Below, in pieces: positions 1 to 10,203 of a stretch of 64,000 bases of DNA. Positions within the stretch are counted from its first letter, which is position 1; every line of letters starts with the position of its first letter. This DNA is from Spodoptera frugiperda. Lineage: Eukaryota; Arthropoda; Insecta; Lepidoptera; Noctuidae. The stretch spans positions 434,001 through 498,000 of the forward strand of contig NC_064216.1 in the NCBI RefSeq assembly GCF_023101765.2, read 5' to 3'. Both the position numbers and the translations under genes were made by a program. Below the pieces are notes generated by a model. It was given only the letters and a program-made list of their open reading frames with translations. It had not been told where the DNA came from and ran no database searches.

Positions 1-720
1 CGACCCAAGGTGTTTGTAAAAATAGGAGAATGAGTTGCCTGTGTTTTTTAAAGTTAAAATATAAAATTTGTGGTATTCTACTAGGCAGTTTAGTGCAGTC
101 AGATTTATGCAAACAATTATTTAGGAAAAATGTTACATCTGATAAAAAGCAGCTGTACTCTTGTAAGTTTTTTTTTAATTCTGTGACATTTGTTACAAAT
201 TTCAATTATTTCACATCTTTATGAACCAGAAATATAAGAAATTTTTGTATATATTTGAACATAATGGTGTATATACATTTCTAGAATAAAAATGAAGTAT
301 CCAATGAATGATGTATTAAGTGGAAGATGTTGACACATTACACAGCTTCTGTTGCACATTCCGTCCAAATAAAATCTAAATTGTGTGTCGTGTTTGTTGT
401 CGATAAATTGTTGTGATATCGCTCAGTTAAGATAATCTGACGTTATCGTATGTTAGTATTAATTATATTATTGTATGTTATTCATTGTTGTAACTAATAT
501 AATTAGATACGTTTGTATGATTTACAGTGTTTCTATAACTTTTTTTGGAGATTTAAATACAATTATTTGTGTTTTTAGACCATTTCTTTGACAAATGAAA
601 TAGGTTGTTATATGAAAGAAATTATATTTCTATAACTTGCGACGAGATGCCATGGTGCCATCGTTATTTGATTTATAAAATAAATTAATCTCTAAAGCTC
701 TGTTCTATTTATACCACACA
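1..720. other. Intergenic or 3' UTR sequence of an upstream gene
   Basis: This is AT-rich sequence without a convincing reading frame. A canonical AATAAA is at 368-373 on the plus strand and a second AATAAA-like site lies near 284, so this could be the 3' UTR of a plus-strand gene ending left of the window. No splice acceptor followed by an open frame was recognised. Confidence 0.3.
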
Positions 721-1808
721 CAGTAATGTTATACATTTCCTATTGTTGCACAAGTCACACACAGTAGCATAGCTTATACACAAACTAAACAACTACACTC
801 CTCATTACAATTAAAAATGAACAAAGAAGTTTTACAAACAGAACTAACTATAATGATTGATAAACTGTCTCCAACATCATAATATTATTTCATCTATTTG
901 ATACAAATAAACAATAATATAACAACTGACGATCAAGCAAGCTACAATATTAATATACAACATGTGAACTATATTCCTTCTACTGGTGATGACAATATTA
1001 TGTATAAAAACTGGCAAAGACAGATGCACTTTGAGCTGAATATGCTCAAATAGTAAGTGATAGTGCTGCTGGGGTAAATATTTTGGTTATACATAATCCA
1101 ACATCCATTGCAAGTGTACTAATTAATTTCCATCAATTGAATATTTCAAAAACTTGTTATATACAATATTTATATCCAATAGTAAATGGATAGCCATATA
1201 ATTATTATTATTGCACTGCATCAAGCTTATAGCCATTCAATAATTTTATTTTTATCACAGAAATTGTTTACTTTTCAAACAAAATTATAATATGTCGAAA
1301 CATTAACAATGTCTTCATTTATATTAGTCACTCTGCTCATTACCTTATTTTTTGGTGATTCTCAACATTTATTATCTATTATTCTATGGCTTGCACAGAC
1401 AAGGGGCTATAGAAGAGGTTTATTTTGATATGTCCTATAAACTAAAATAAATAATGCACAAATAGGTTAAAGAATATCCTGAACATTTGGGGAAGATACC
1501 AGAAATATAGAAATAAGTAGTGTTCAACAAAACATTTCAAATACAGGAATTTACCCAGCATAATGTTTTCTTAAATACCACATGATTATGTGAATTATAA
1601 CTATAATGTGGTTTTCTCTGCATTCTTTGAATAACTAATAATCCAGACAAGAAGACTAGAATCCATGACAAGTTCCCAGTGGTAGTTTTCTTTATTGTAC
1701 TCCTCTATAGACCTTACACGCCCCTTGTCTGCACTAGCCCTTACTAATCCTAGTAAAATGTTCTATTCATCACCTCAGCTTCATTTATTATTTACTCAGT
1801 AACATTAT
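721..1808. other. Intergenic spacer downstream of NME6, with a split inverted repeat
   Basis: No intact gene is seen. Two imperfect inverted copies of a motif with the core CAGACAAGGGGC lie at about 1394-1418 and 1702-1732, and the second has roughly ten extra bases. Short open stretches on both strands hint at a decayed element but none is recognisable. A TTTATT at about 1782, which is AATAAA on the minus strand, is a likely polyadenylation signal for NME6. Confidence 0.35.
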
Positions 1809-2711
1809 CTAAAGCCTCTTCACATGTTGAAAGTGGTGGTCATTGAATATGATTGGGCCCTTCCGGAACAATTCTTCATCATGGTGACGCCATTGATAAA
1901 AGGAAAAATCAGGGAAGAAGAACTTTATCTCTCTTTCTGCTGAGTCTTTGGAATCTGAAATTTGATTGAATATTTTGGTTAGCTTACTGCAAGTTACTCT
2001 GACAAGGACAGTGCATGATATTGGATAAAATTAGCATACAGGTTGTAGTCTACAACTACGGCTAATGAATTACATATAATATAAATGTCAAGTTTTCCTT
2101 CGTCATGCTATAACTCTATTATGCATGAAGTGATTTCCACAGTTTTGCATTCAAGGCTCGAACTCGTGAGGTTTATAGCAAAGAAAATTCAGGAAAAATT
2201 TAAGAGAAAAGCAGCGAACTCCGTTAGTTCACTGGGTTTGCTAGTTACATATAAAAAGTATTTTGCCTACCAGATCCATGTGCCACATTCCTAGTATCTG
2301 ATATACCAAACATGCCTCTCAAACAGTAAGGCTCTTGAAATTGTCCCTTGTACACACTGGTGGGGCCTAGCATCTGCCGCCACAGGCTAATCGCGTTCAC
2401 ATGGCCCAGCACATGAAGGTCTATGCTCCCACTGAAATAGTGAAAAACATTATTGGAGGTTGCGTGTCGATTTCGATATCCACTCTTGCCCAAACTGCTT
2501 ACCTTGACATAAAGGTTACAAGACGATTGTAGAAGAATTTGCCAAAATGTTCTTTATAAAAACGGCAAGCTGTTTCTGTGTCTAAATTAACCCGTTTCGT
2601 TCTCACAACCACAAATTTGTTTTTCAAAAGGTTTCTGATGAATGATAGCACTACAGGGTTTGATACTGCATGTGGTTTTATTATAGCTAACGTCAGTTCC
2701 AGCTTCTGCAT
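1809..2711 (-). CDS. NME6: Nucleoside diphosphate kinase 6 (NME6/NDK6 family), 3 coding exons
   Basis: Nucleoside diphosphate kinases transfer the gamma-phosphate of ATP to other NDPs through a phosphohistidine; NME6 is the divergent group II member reported to act in mitochondria. The minus-strand coding exons are 2711-2503, 2431-2271 and 1954-1809, with GT/AG borders, giving 171 residues and a TAG stop. The N-terminus starts MQKLELTLAIIKPHAV, containing the family nucleotide-binding start. Exon 2 carries RGMFGISDTRN followed by the H-G-S-D-S motif, whose histidine is the catalytic residue. The last two residues of that motif come from exon 3, so the splice is supported by the motif itself. 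The C-terminal exon has the NME6-like FFFPDFSFYQW stretch. The length is close to human NME6. It is divergently arranged with SNRNP40. Confidence 0.92.
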
Positions 2712-3205
2712 TGCGTAAATTTAAAAATATTTTACAGTTTCTGTCATAACTTCTTAAATATTAAAAAAAGCTCCGAGTACGAAGTAGAGCTATAAAATAG
2801 TAAAATAAATCAAACAAGAACCGAATAAAAATAACGTCAAAATCAGCTGTTATGTTTGACATTGACAGTTGAGAATATGTATTGCCCACTCTAAAATGAT
2901 GAATGGTGTCTCTTTCCCAGTCTCCTAATTTAGTGTTTCTTTATTGGAGTTTCTTCATTACATTTTAAATGTTTACTTAGGATATATTGTTTCTTCATCC
3001 ATCTGCGTCTCGCAGCTCCACGTGATTCTGACCAATTTTGACAATATCGCCTTTTCTTTAATATCGATTTTTTTTTTTGTATACTTACACTGTGGTTCAT
3101 TTGTAATTCATTGTTTATGGTTGTTGCTGTTTGTGCGTCGAAAGGTTGATTCTACATCAACATTGTAGGTTATTTAAAGTGATAAATAATTGTTAAATAA
3201 TAAAA
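2712..3205. promoter_or_regulatory. Shared upstream region between divergent NME6 and SNRNP40
   Basis: The two start codons are 494 bp apart and point away from each other, so this stretch must hold both promoters. Two TGACA motifs at 2857-2861 and 2863-2867, which read TGTCA in the NME6 direction, lie about 150 bp upstream of the NME6 start. A CACGTG E-box sits near 3019. No clear TATA box was seen. That it acts as a bidirectional promoter is an inference from the arrangement. Confidence 0.55.
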
Positions 3206-5253
3206 ATGCCTGAAATAGAAGCCAAACGAAAAGCGGATGAGTTATCCGTAGTTCCAGCAAAACGCACTCGCCACGAAATTTCAGTTGTTGGTACGAGGGA
3301 GAAGGCAGTAGTAACATCATCAGTAAGTCGTCGTCAGATGTTTAAAATAAGATATTATATTGTTAATTTAACTAGGCAGTGAATGGTAATGAGTGTATTG
3401 TTTACAGGTGCCTCGTACATCAAACCTCTATGCGCCTATAATGTTATTAGAAGGCCATCAGGGCGAAGTGTTTACATCAAAGTTTCACCCTGAAGGAAAG
3501 CATTTAGCTTCGGCAGGTTTTGACAGACAAATATGTAAGTACTGGTTCATTCAATTGACTAGAATTAGTTAAACATAAGAAGAGCGATAATAAACATAGT
3601 TTAATTTAAAGTGAAACAAAATTCTTAGTATTCAACAGCACAATGGACATCAAACAAGTGGTACATACATTTTCTTATGTTTATTTCCAGTCCTATGGAA
3701 TGTTTACGGACAATGCGAGAATGTGATGGTGATGAAGGGTCACACGGGTGCTGTGATGGAACTGTGCTTCTCTCCGGATGGATCCCACCTGTACTCCTGT
3801 GCCACAGATAACACAGTTGCTGTGTGGGACGTACCAACTGGCACTAGGATCAAGAAACTCAAAGGACATGCTAGTTTTGTTAACTCTGTGTCAGGTAAGT
3901 GCTGCTTACTTAGTTTTAAAACTAATTAGTTATATTGATCATAGATATTCATATTCATTTATTTGCTTTCCACTATGTATAGATATTCTTCAAAGTTTAA
4001 ATTTCCTCCCCACCACAGATGTGTAATGTTTGTCTCATGTTCTATTTCAGGTGCCAGAAGAGGTCCAGAATTATTAGTATCAGCATCAGATGACAACACT
4101 ATTAAACTATGGGATGCTAGAAAACGGAATCCCATTGCCTCGTTTGACAGTGGCTACCCAGTCACATCGGTTTTGTTCAATGATACTGCTGAGAAGATCA
4201 TCTCTGGTGGAATTGACAATGTTGTTAAAGTTTGGGACATCAGGAACAATCAGATTTCATACAAAATCAAGGGCCATACGGACACTATCACGGGTATGCA
4301 TTGTAGTTAATATTTATGTTTCTTTACAAAATAGGTTTTATATTGTTATGAACAGATAGTTATCATGTCACCTTTACATTTGAATAAATTTGACCCTGAT
4401 ATACAGCTTTCAAGAGAATAAAACAAACCTAATCAAATTTTAATTTAAAATTCCAGGCATGGCCTTATCCTATGATGGATCATACTTACTCTCAAACTCG
4501 ATGGACAACACACTGAGGATATGGGACGTGCGGCCATTCGCGCCGTCTGAACGCTGCGTCAAGCTCATGTCAGGACACCAGCATAACTTTGAGAAGAACT
4601 TGCTACGCTGTGCATGGTCACAGGATGGTTCTAAGGTTTGTGAAAAAATATTCAATCACTAACATAAACATTTACTACTGTTTTTAAAAAGATCACTGCT
4701 GGATCCTATCATATCAAAACATATAATTTCCAAAATGAACTGTACACAATATCCATCCCCTAAAAATGCCGTAATTTGCTTAACCACTTACTGTACATGT
4801 TCTTTACTATGTTTATGAATTCTATCTGCTGCTATAGCTTGAAAATGAAAATTTGGCACATTGTTTATAACTTTCGTAAGACATACTAAATTATTTATTA
4901 TGATATTAAGCTTACTTGCATAAATTGAGGAACTCAACTAGTTTCAAGCCATACCAGGGCTCACATGGAGGCTTGAAATTAGTCGAGTTCCTCGTCAAAT
5001 AGTATCGTGAGTAAGCCGAAAAACATAATATTTAATTCGTAACATTGTCAAAATATAAAAAAAATCTGCACAGGTGGCAGCAGGATCGTCAGACAGGTTC
5101 CTGTACGTGTGGGACACGACGTCGCGTCGCGTGCTGTACAAGCTGCCCGGCCACAACGGCTCTGTGAATGACGTCGACTTCCACAGGACAGAGCCTATAG
5201 TACTCTCAGCATCTAGTGATAAACAGCTCTATCTCGGCGAAATTGACAATTAA
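3206..5253 (+). CDS. SNRNP40: U5 small nuclear ribonucleoprotein 40 kDa protein (SNRNP40), 6 coding exons
   Basis: SNRNP40 is a WD40 propeller of the U5 snRNP that helps assemble the spliceosome with PRPF8. The coding exons are 3206-3322, 3408-3534, 3691-3894, 4051-4293, 4457-4635 and 5074-5253, totalling 349 residues; the human protein is about 357. The N-terminus is basic and charged (MPEIEAKRKADELSVVP), followed by seven WD repeats. Examples of blade ends are FLWNV, VAVWDV, IKLWDA, VKVWDI, LRIWDV and LYVWDT, most with a GH dipeptide upstream. The last repeat ends LYLGEIDN at the TAA stop. Exon 5 uses a less usual donor, GTTTGT. Intron 5 carries a palindromic MITE. An AATAAA follows at about 5371. 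The last exon is duplicated about 685 bp downstream. Confidence 0.96.
4864..5037. mobile_element. Palindromic MITE, copy 1 (SNRNP40 intron 5)
   Basis: The left arm begins near TAACTTTCGTAAGACATACT and includes GAGGAACTCAACTAGTTTC. The right arm has the inverted counterpart ending GTGAGTAAGCCG and AACATAATATT. It is shortened in the middle relative to the copy at 12464-12720. The ends match the two other copies, at 12464-12720 and 60045-60205. The family name is not recognised. Confidence 0.75.
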
Positions 5254-5689
5254 ACTCAGTGAAGTGATTTTGTGTTCAAAGTGCACTGAAGGACTACAGA
5301 GAACTTTGTCAACTATTCCAGTAAACATTAGCAGCCTGCTGTGTCTGAATGTGGTGTGACAGAATGTAATAATAAAACAACACATTATATTGTGGATTTT
5401 TATTCCATTTTTGCTTTTTGAAATCACATATCTTAAAAGTGGAAACAAACTTTGCTTTAACAAAACAAGAAATACAAAAACATGTCACCTTCTTTTTATT
5501 TTTCACATACATACATTTAACTAAAAATTAACTTTTTGACTGCCTGTCAATAAATTATCTAATGCTTACACAACACTTTTAGCTAAAATACATTAGGTCA
5601 GTCATTTTCTTGTTAAAATTAAAAAAGTAATAAACTTGTATCAGTTAAATTAAATAATGACTAATTTTATTAAAACACTATAAGATATT

Positions 5690-5968
5690 AGTATTCGTAT
5701 CACTTTTGTCGAAATTTATAAAAACCCATATCTGCACAGGTGGCAGCATGTCGGATTCTTGTACAGACAGGGGGTCGTACGTGTGTAAATCTGATCGGAC
5801 ACGACGTCGCGTCGCGTGCTATACAAGCTGCCCGGCCACAACGGCTCTGTGAATGACGTCGACTTCCACAGGACAGAGCCTATAGTACTCTCAGCGTCTA
5901 GTGATAAACAGCTCTATCTCGGCGAAATTGACAATTAAAACTCAGTGAAGTGATTGTAGTTCAAAGTG
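5690..5968 (+). pseudogene. Duplicated, frame-disrupted copy of the SNRNP40 last exon
   Basis: This is a direct repeat of the SNRNP40 terminal exon with its upstream intron end and the start of the 3' UTR, displaced by about 685 bp. The acceptor-like TCTGCACAG at 5731-5739 is kept. The first third of the copied exon is scrambled by small insertions and substitutions, and the original frame is lost; reading on from the acceptor gives a stop (TGA) within the copied GTGAATGAC. From about 5797 on the copy is nearly identical to the original, with only a few differences through the TAA copy at 5936-5938 and the following AACTCAGTGAAGTGATT. This suggests a recent duplication or later gene conversion. 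As a decoy last exon it would truncate the seventh WD repeat. Confidence 0.85.
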
Positions 5969-6369
5969 TTTTATCTATTAATTTAATCACGTATTTAAGA
6001 AATAAAGAATTTGACTACAGACTCTTATTAGCCCTGAAAAAGTTAACAACTTAGTCATAGTTTACAAGTAACTAATGTAGTTACAAATAATATTTGATTT
6101 TTACAGGGTCCTTTTAACTATTATGAAATACATCGAACCAAGAACGATAAATCGTATTTTCTTTAAATCGGTTTCTTTCGGAGCGAGTCCCCCATCCTCA
6201 ATGACAATTCCTATGTACAGAGAGAGAGAGAGACATCCAAAGAGAGTAGCCAACAGACGATGACAACATTTCCATCTCTCTCACATAATACACTCAAGCA
6301 ACGCGTGCGACTGGGAAACAAGATTTTATCGTATTTAATATAAAATTAGGGATCTGTGAGTGCGCAACC

Positions 6370-7078
6370 GTTTTTCAATTTATGTAATGACAATTCTTGT
6401 TTCTTATGGATTCCTAGTACTTTTGCATGTTAACTAAACTAAGCTGCTGAGTTTTTCGTGAAATTTTGTCTATCTATCTGTAAATTCTGTCGGTAATTTA
6501 ATTAAAATGAAGAACGGAACCCCCTGTGAGTTTATTTGTACTAGGAGACACATAATTTGCTTTGAATTGATGTTTAGAGTTCAAATATTACGATATGAAA
6601 TCCTTTTTCGTAGCGTCTTCAATTATTGTAATAACAATTCTCGTTTCTTATGGGTTCCTAGTATTTTTGCATGTTTTTCTCATTAAGACTAAGCTAATAT
6701 GCTGAGTTTTTTTTTAAATTCTGTCAATCTCTCTAAACGCCTCCAAGTAAAAACGTACATTAAAAAAATATTTAAGAACGGAACCCACTGGGAGTTTTTT
6801 GTACTAGGACACACATAACTTGCATAGAATTGATATTTAGGGTTCAGTTGAACACAATATTATGATATGAAACCCTTTTTCGTAGCGTCTTCAATGTATG
6901 TAATAACAATTCTCGTTTTTTATGGGTTCCTGGTACTTTTGCATATTTTTCTCATTAAGACTAGGTAAGGTAGGTAAGAGTAGGTACCCACAACAGAGAG
7001 ATAGGAGACAGAGATTGACAGAAGTTCAAGAAAAGCTCAACAAGTTAGTTTAGTCTTAGTGAGAAAAACATGCAAAGG
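6370..7078. repeat. Tandem repeat (about 244-272 bp period) with an inverted partial unit
   Basis: The block TTCAAT...GTAATRACAATTCTYG followed by TATGGRTTCCTAGTA recurs at about 6374, 6618 and 6890. The spacing is about 244 and 272 bp, which gives roughly two and a half units up to about 6963. An inverted partial unit follows at 7011-7077, where GTCTTAGTGAGAAAAACATG is the reverse complement of the unit's CATGTTTTTCTCATTAAGAC. A short AG microsatellite lies at about 6221-6232. No coding potential was seen. Confidence 0.75.
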
Positions 7079-8048
7079 TAGATTACTTCATTCATTTGTT
7101 TGAGACCATATCCAAGTAAAACAAAAAAAAGTGGTATCTCTTTGTATCACGTAAAGACCAGATAGGTACCTAATTATTTCATATCCTTACGGATACCCTT
7201 GTCTATGTACTTAGCGTAATTTAAAATTGGTGCGGGTCGCACGATTCGCATGCTAGCGTGTCTATTTAGAAAAAAAATAATAAGCAGCGCGCTAACGGAC
7301 ACGTATGCGGCCGACGAGATTTTCTTTTACAAATGCCCGGTGTTTGTACTCGCTCGAGGTTTTGACTTAGTTTGTCTACAAACATATTCTTTGTTTTTTA
7401 TGAAAACCATTCTTCTTAAAACAATTTTTAAGAAGAAAAAAAAATGTTACGAAAAATAAATATCCGGAACCCTTTTTTCATTTATTCGAAGAAATACCAG
7501 GAGTAAGGGTTTTGATTTTATTTAAGTACATTGAGTGCACTTGCACTGACACCGATCAGCTGATTTCTTGCAAGTGATGTAATGATTTCATTTCCAAATG
7601 TAGGATTTCATGTATCTTATGTATTGAAAAAATTCATAACTTCGTTCCATGAAAACATGAGTTAAAAAAACCCTTCCCGTATAGTTTGTTATGTTATCTA
7701 GAAACCGTGCACTTGATGTGTATACCCCCTTTTTGTTACACGTTGTATAATTAATCCAGATAATTTACTATAGCATAATTTCTGATGCCACCAGAAACTA
7801 TTATTTATGCATCTTTTTTTGTGGGGGAAATTGTTCTGTGACTTCACCTACCTTGGGTGAAGCAGGAAAGTATCAGAATTACTGACTAAAAACCACCCCA
7901 TTCCTACACAAGCCCTTGGAGCTGGAACCCAAACAAACCGTTAAGTCTTCTATGGTTTCTTATACCTATAAACAGTCTCTAGTACCAAATTTACAAAGTC
8001 CTTTAATACAAACACAACAACTTACTAATCAACATTTTTCATGTAACC
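7079..8048. other. Spacer between SNRNP40 and NUP42 with a repeat fragment
   Basis: No gene is supported. The part at about 7815-7935 matches a repeat family also present at about 19206-19345 and 62040-62130, sharing TTACTGACTAAAAACCACCC. The remaining sequence is AT-rich and likely includes the 3' UTR of NUP42 next to its stop. Confidence 0.45.
7815..7935 (+). repeat. Short interspersed repeat fragment (ACTAAAAACCACCCC family), copy 1
   Basis: This shares the order ACTTC-CCTTGGGTGA-GCAGG, then ACTGACTAAAAACCACCCC, then GGAGCTGGAACCC with copies at 19206-19345 and 62040-62130. The type is a widespread lepidopteran interspersed repeat; whether it is a SINE tail or another non-autonomous element cannot be decided here. 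Confidence 0.55.
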
Positions 8049-9690
8049 CTAACTAAACAATTGTGGCCTTGACTGACCAGTACATAACTCATAAGGAGGT
8101 GGTAATTCTGGTATAAAACCTAATTGAAAACTATCACTCTTGAATGCCTCCAAATCTACTTCATCCACATCTTCCATCTTGCTGTACATATTGGGGTCAC
8201 CACCAGCTACTGTCTTATTCTGGACTTGCCCAAATATTGATGCAGGGCCCTGAGCTGGTTGAAAAACATTCCCTTGGTTGAAAGGAGAGGGATTTTCAGC
8301 TGGTGCTCTACCAAATATACTTTGGTTAGCAGCACCAAATATGTTTGATGGGTTTGCACTTGTTTGATTTAAATTGTTTTGAGCAGCCGCACCAAAGATT
8401 GATTTTGGATCAGCATTTTGATTCTGTGGTGCAAATATGTTATTAACAGGTTGACTCTGGCCAAAACTACTTTGAGATGCTTGAGCAAACAATTGTTTTG
8501 CAGGATCTGGAGCCTGTTGATTAAATATGCTACTTTGAGCTTGACTGAATATTGACTGGGCATTATTATTCACATTTTGGTTAATCACTGGACCAGATTG
8601 AACAGCACTACGGAATATGGAAGCTGCAGCACTACTATTGGAGTTACTGAACACATTCTGTGGCTGACTAGTGAAGGGTGAAGAAACTTGCTCTCCTTTG
8701 TAGAGGCTTCTCAGTACTTGGATGATATTCATGTTTGGTTGCAGCAGTTGTTCATATTTCTGTCTCGTCTCTTTAACCAAATTGTTGATGTATGCTACCT
8801 GAAATTGACAAATTAAGGATAATGAGGTTAAAAGAATTTTTAACCATTTAAATAACTACTACAATTCTATTATAATATAAAAGCTCTGCTGTACTACCTC
8901 TTGACAAGAAGTTACCATGAATATAAGTTTCATAGATTAACAGTGGTGAAACAATCTTTACATTCATCTCTAGTTGCTACTTACAGCTTGGTCCACATTA
9001 TTTGTGTTTTTTGCTTCATAAATGAAAAGTCTCATTTCTTCTGGTGACAAATCATGGATTCCTGGAAATATAGGTTTTTCTTTGATGGGTGAATAGCAGG
9101 AAAGTATCCATTGGCCTCCTCTAAGTACGGCTTGAACATCAGCTTGCACTTGTTTCACTAGCTGCTCGTCCGTAATACCTCCAGGAAGTGTTTGCGCGGG
9201 AGCCTGCTGTACTGGTTGAGTTTGTGGATTTGCTGAAATATTTATTATCAATCATTATTTTTTCCCCTCAAAGTCTTCATTATTTTACAGTTTCTTTTCA
9301 ATTAGGTACTTATACAGATCCTTTAAAATAAAGTGGTTGAATTGTATACATGACCTACTAAATCTTATTACTAGTTATTACTCATAATGTGCAATCAATC
9401 TAATCAAATACATCATTCAAACAAATCCTAATCAGTTCTTGTAAGATAATTCTGGGGTCAAAACTAACTTGTTTTATCCGGATATGTTTAATTAGCATGA
9501 GCTACATTATTTCGTAAAGTGCAGCAACATTGCACAATGTAATTAATAACTGAAATAATAAAAGTGAAGTGAAGACCTATTTTTATAGGTCCTTACCGTG
9601 ATACGAGTATTTGGATCCGTAGATATGTTCAAATCTACAGTTCTTCCCGAATTTACAGTATCCAGCTTGAAAAAATTTACAAACAACCAT
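8049..9690 (-). CDS. NUP42: Nucleoporin NUP42 (NUPL2/hCG1-like), 3 coding exons
   Basis: NUP42 sits on the cytoplasmic face of the nuclear pore and binds GLE1 during mRNA export. The minus-strand exons are 9690-9597, 9232-8985 and 8798-8049, giving 363 residues ending at TAG. Residues 4-22 form a CCCH zinc finger: C4, C12, C18 and H22 with C-X7-C-X5-C-X3-H spacing, beginning MVVCKFFQAGYCKFG. A conserved segment follows around residues 45-115 (WILSCYSPIKEKPIFPGIHD, then SPEEMR), which fits the Nup42 family. The last exon is rich in Q, N and S with repeated IFG/SFG units, typical of an FG nucleoporin. The C-terminal FQLGFIPELPPPYELC lies where human NUP42 contacts GLE1. An in-frame ATG upstream, at 9768, is not favoured because it would lie outside the zinc-finger start. 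Confidence 0.9.
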
Positions 9691-10203
9691 TATTTCTAAG
9701 TATATTTTACTAATATTTAATTTAATAAATATTATTTTGCTAAACAAGACGGAACAGAAAGGTAACACAAAATTTTATCTGCAAATTGCATGACACTGAC
9801 AGTGACAGTGACACTCTAATCTTGACAGTTGATTGAAAGTGTTGCGTAAAATAGAATCAAAACCTTTTGCATAAATGGCAACTGAGAAAATAAAAATCTT
9901 GGGAAAGACCATAACTAAAACAAAATGTCAAAATAGTGTCAACAACACCACAACACTTGGTACCACCAGTTTAAATTACATACTTTAAATAAATACAAAA
10001 TGAATACACCAATAAACACTTTACTTTTCCTTAAATAACAATCCCAAATTTTTAGGTAGTCTGGTAATCCAAGTGTTTTGTGCACCAAGTAGTAAAGTAA
10101 AAAGTCTTTTTGAACTTTATTAGGTACTTTTACATAGAATTATTTAACTTGCTTTCTATTAAAATAAAAACGTGCTAATAGTCTTAATTACTCAATAAGC
10201 AAA
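9691..10203. promoter_or_regulatory. Shared upstream region of divergent NUP42 and STING1
   Basis: The start codons are 513 bp apart. Five TGACA motifs fall within 9791-9827, which read TGTCA in the NUP42 direction and lie 100-140 bp upstream of its start. Two TGTCA motifs at 9926-9930 and 9937-9941 point toward STING1. No convincing Rel/Relish site (GGGRNWYYCC) was found by eye, only a partial GGGAAAGACC at 9901. No TATA box was identified. Confidence 0.5.

Noticed and set aside
9691..9768. Upstream in-frame ATG of NUP42 extending the N-terminus by 26 residues
   Set aside because: The CCCH finger normally sits at the very N-terminus in this family, and the extension has no conserved-looking sequence.
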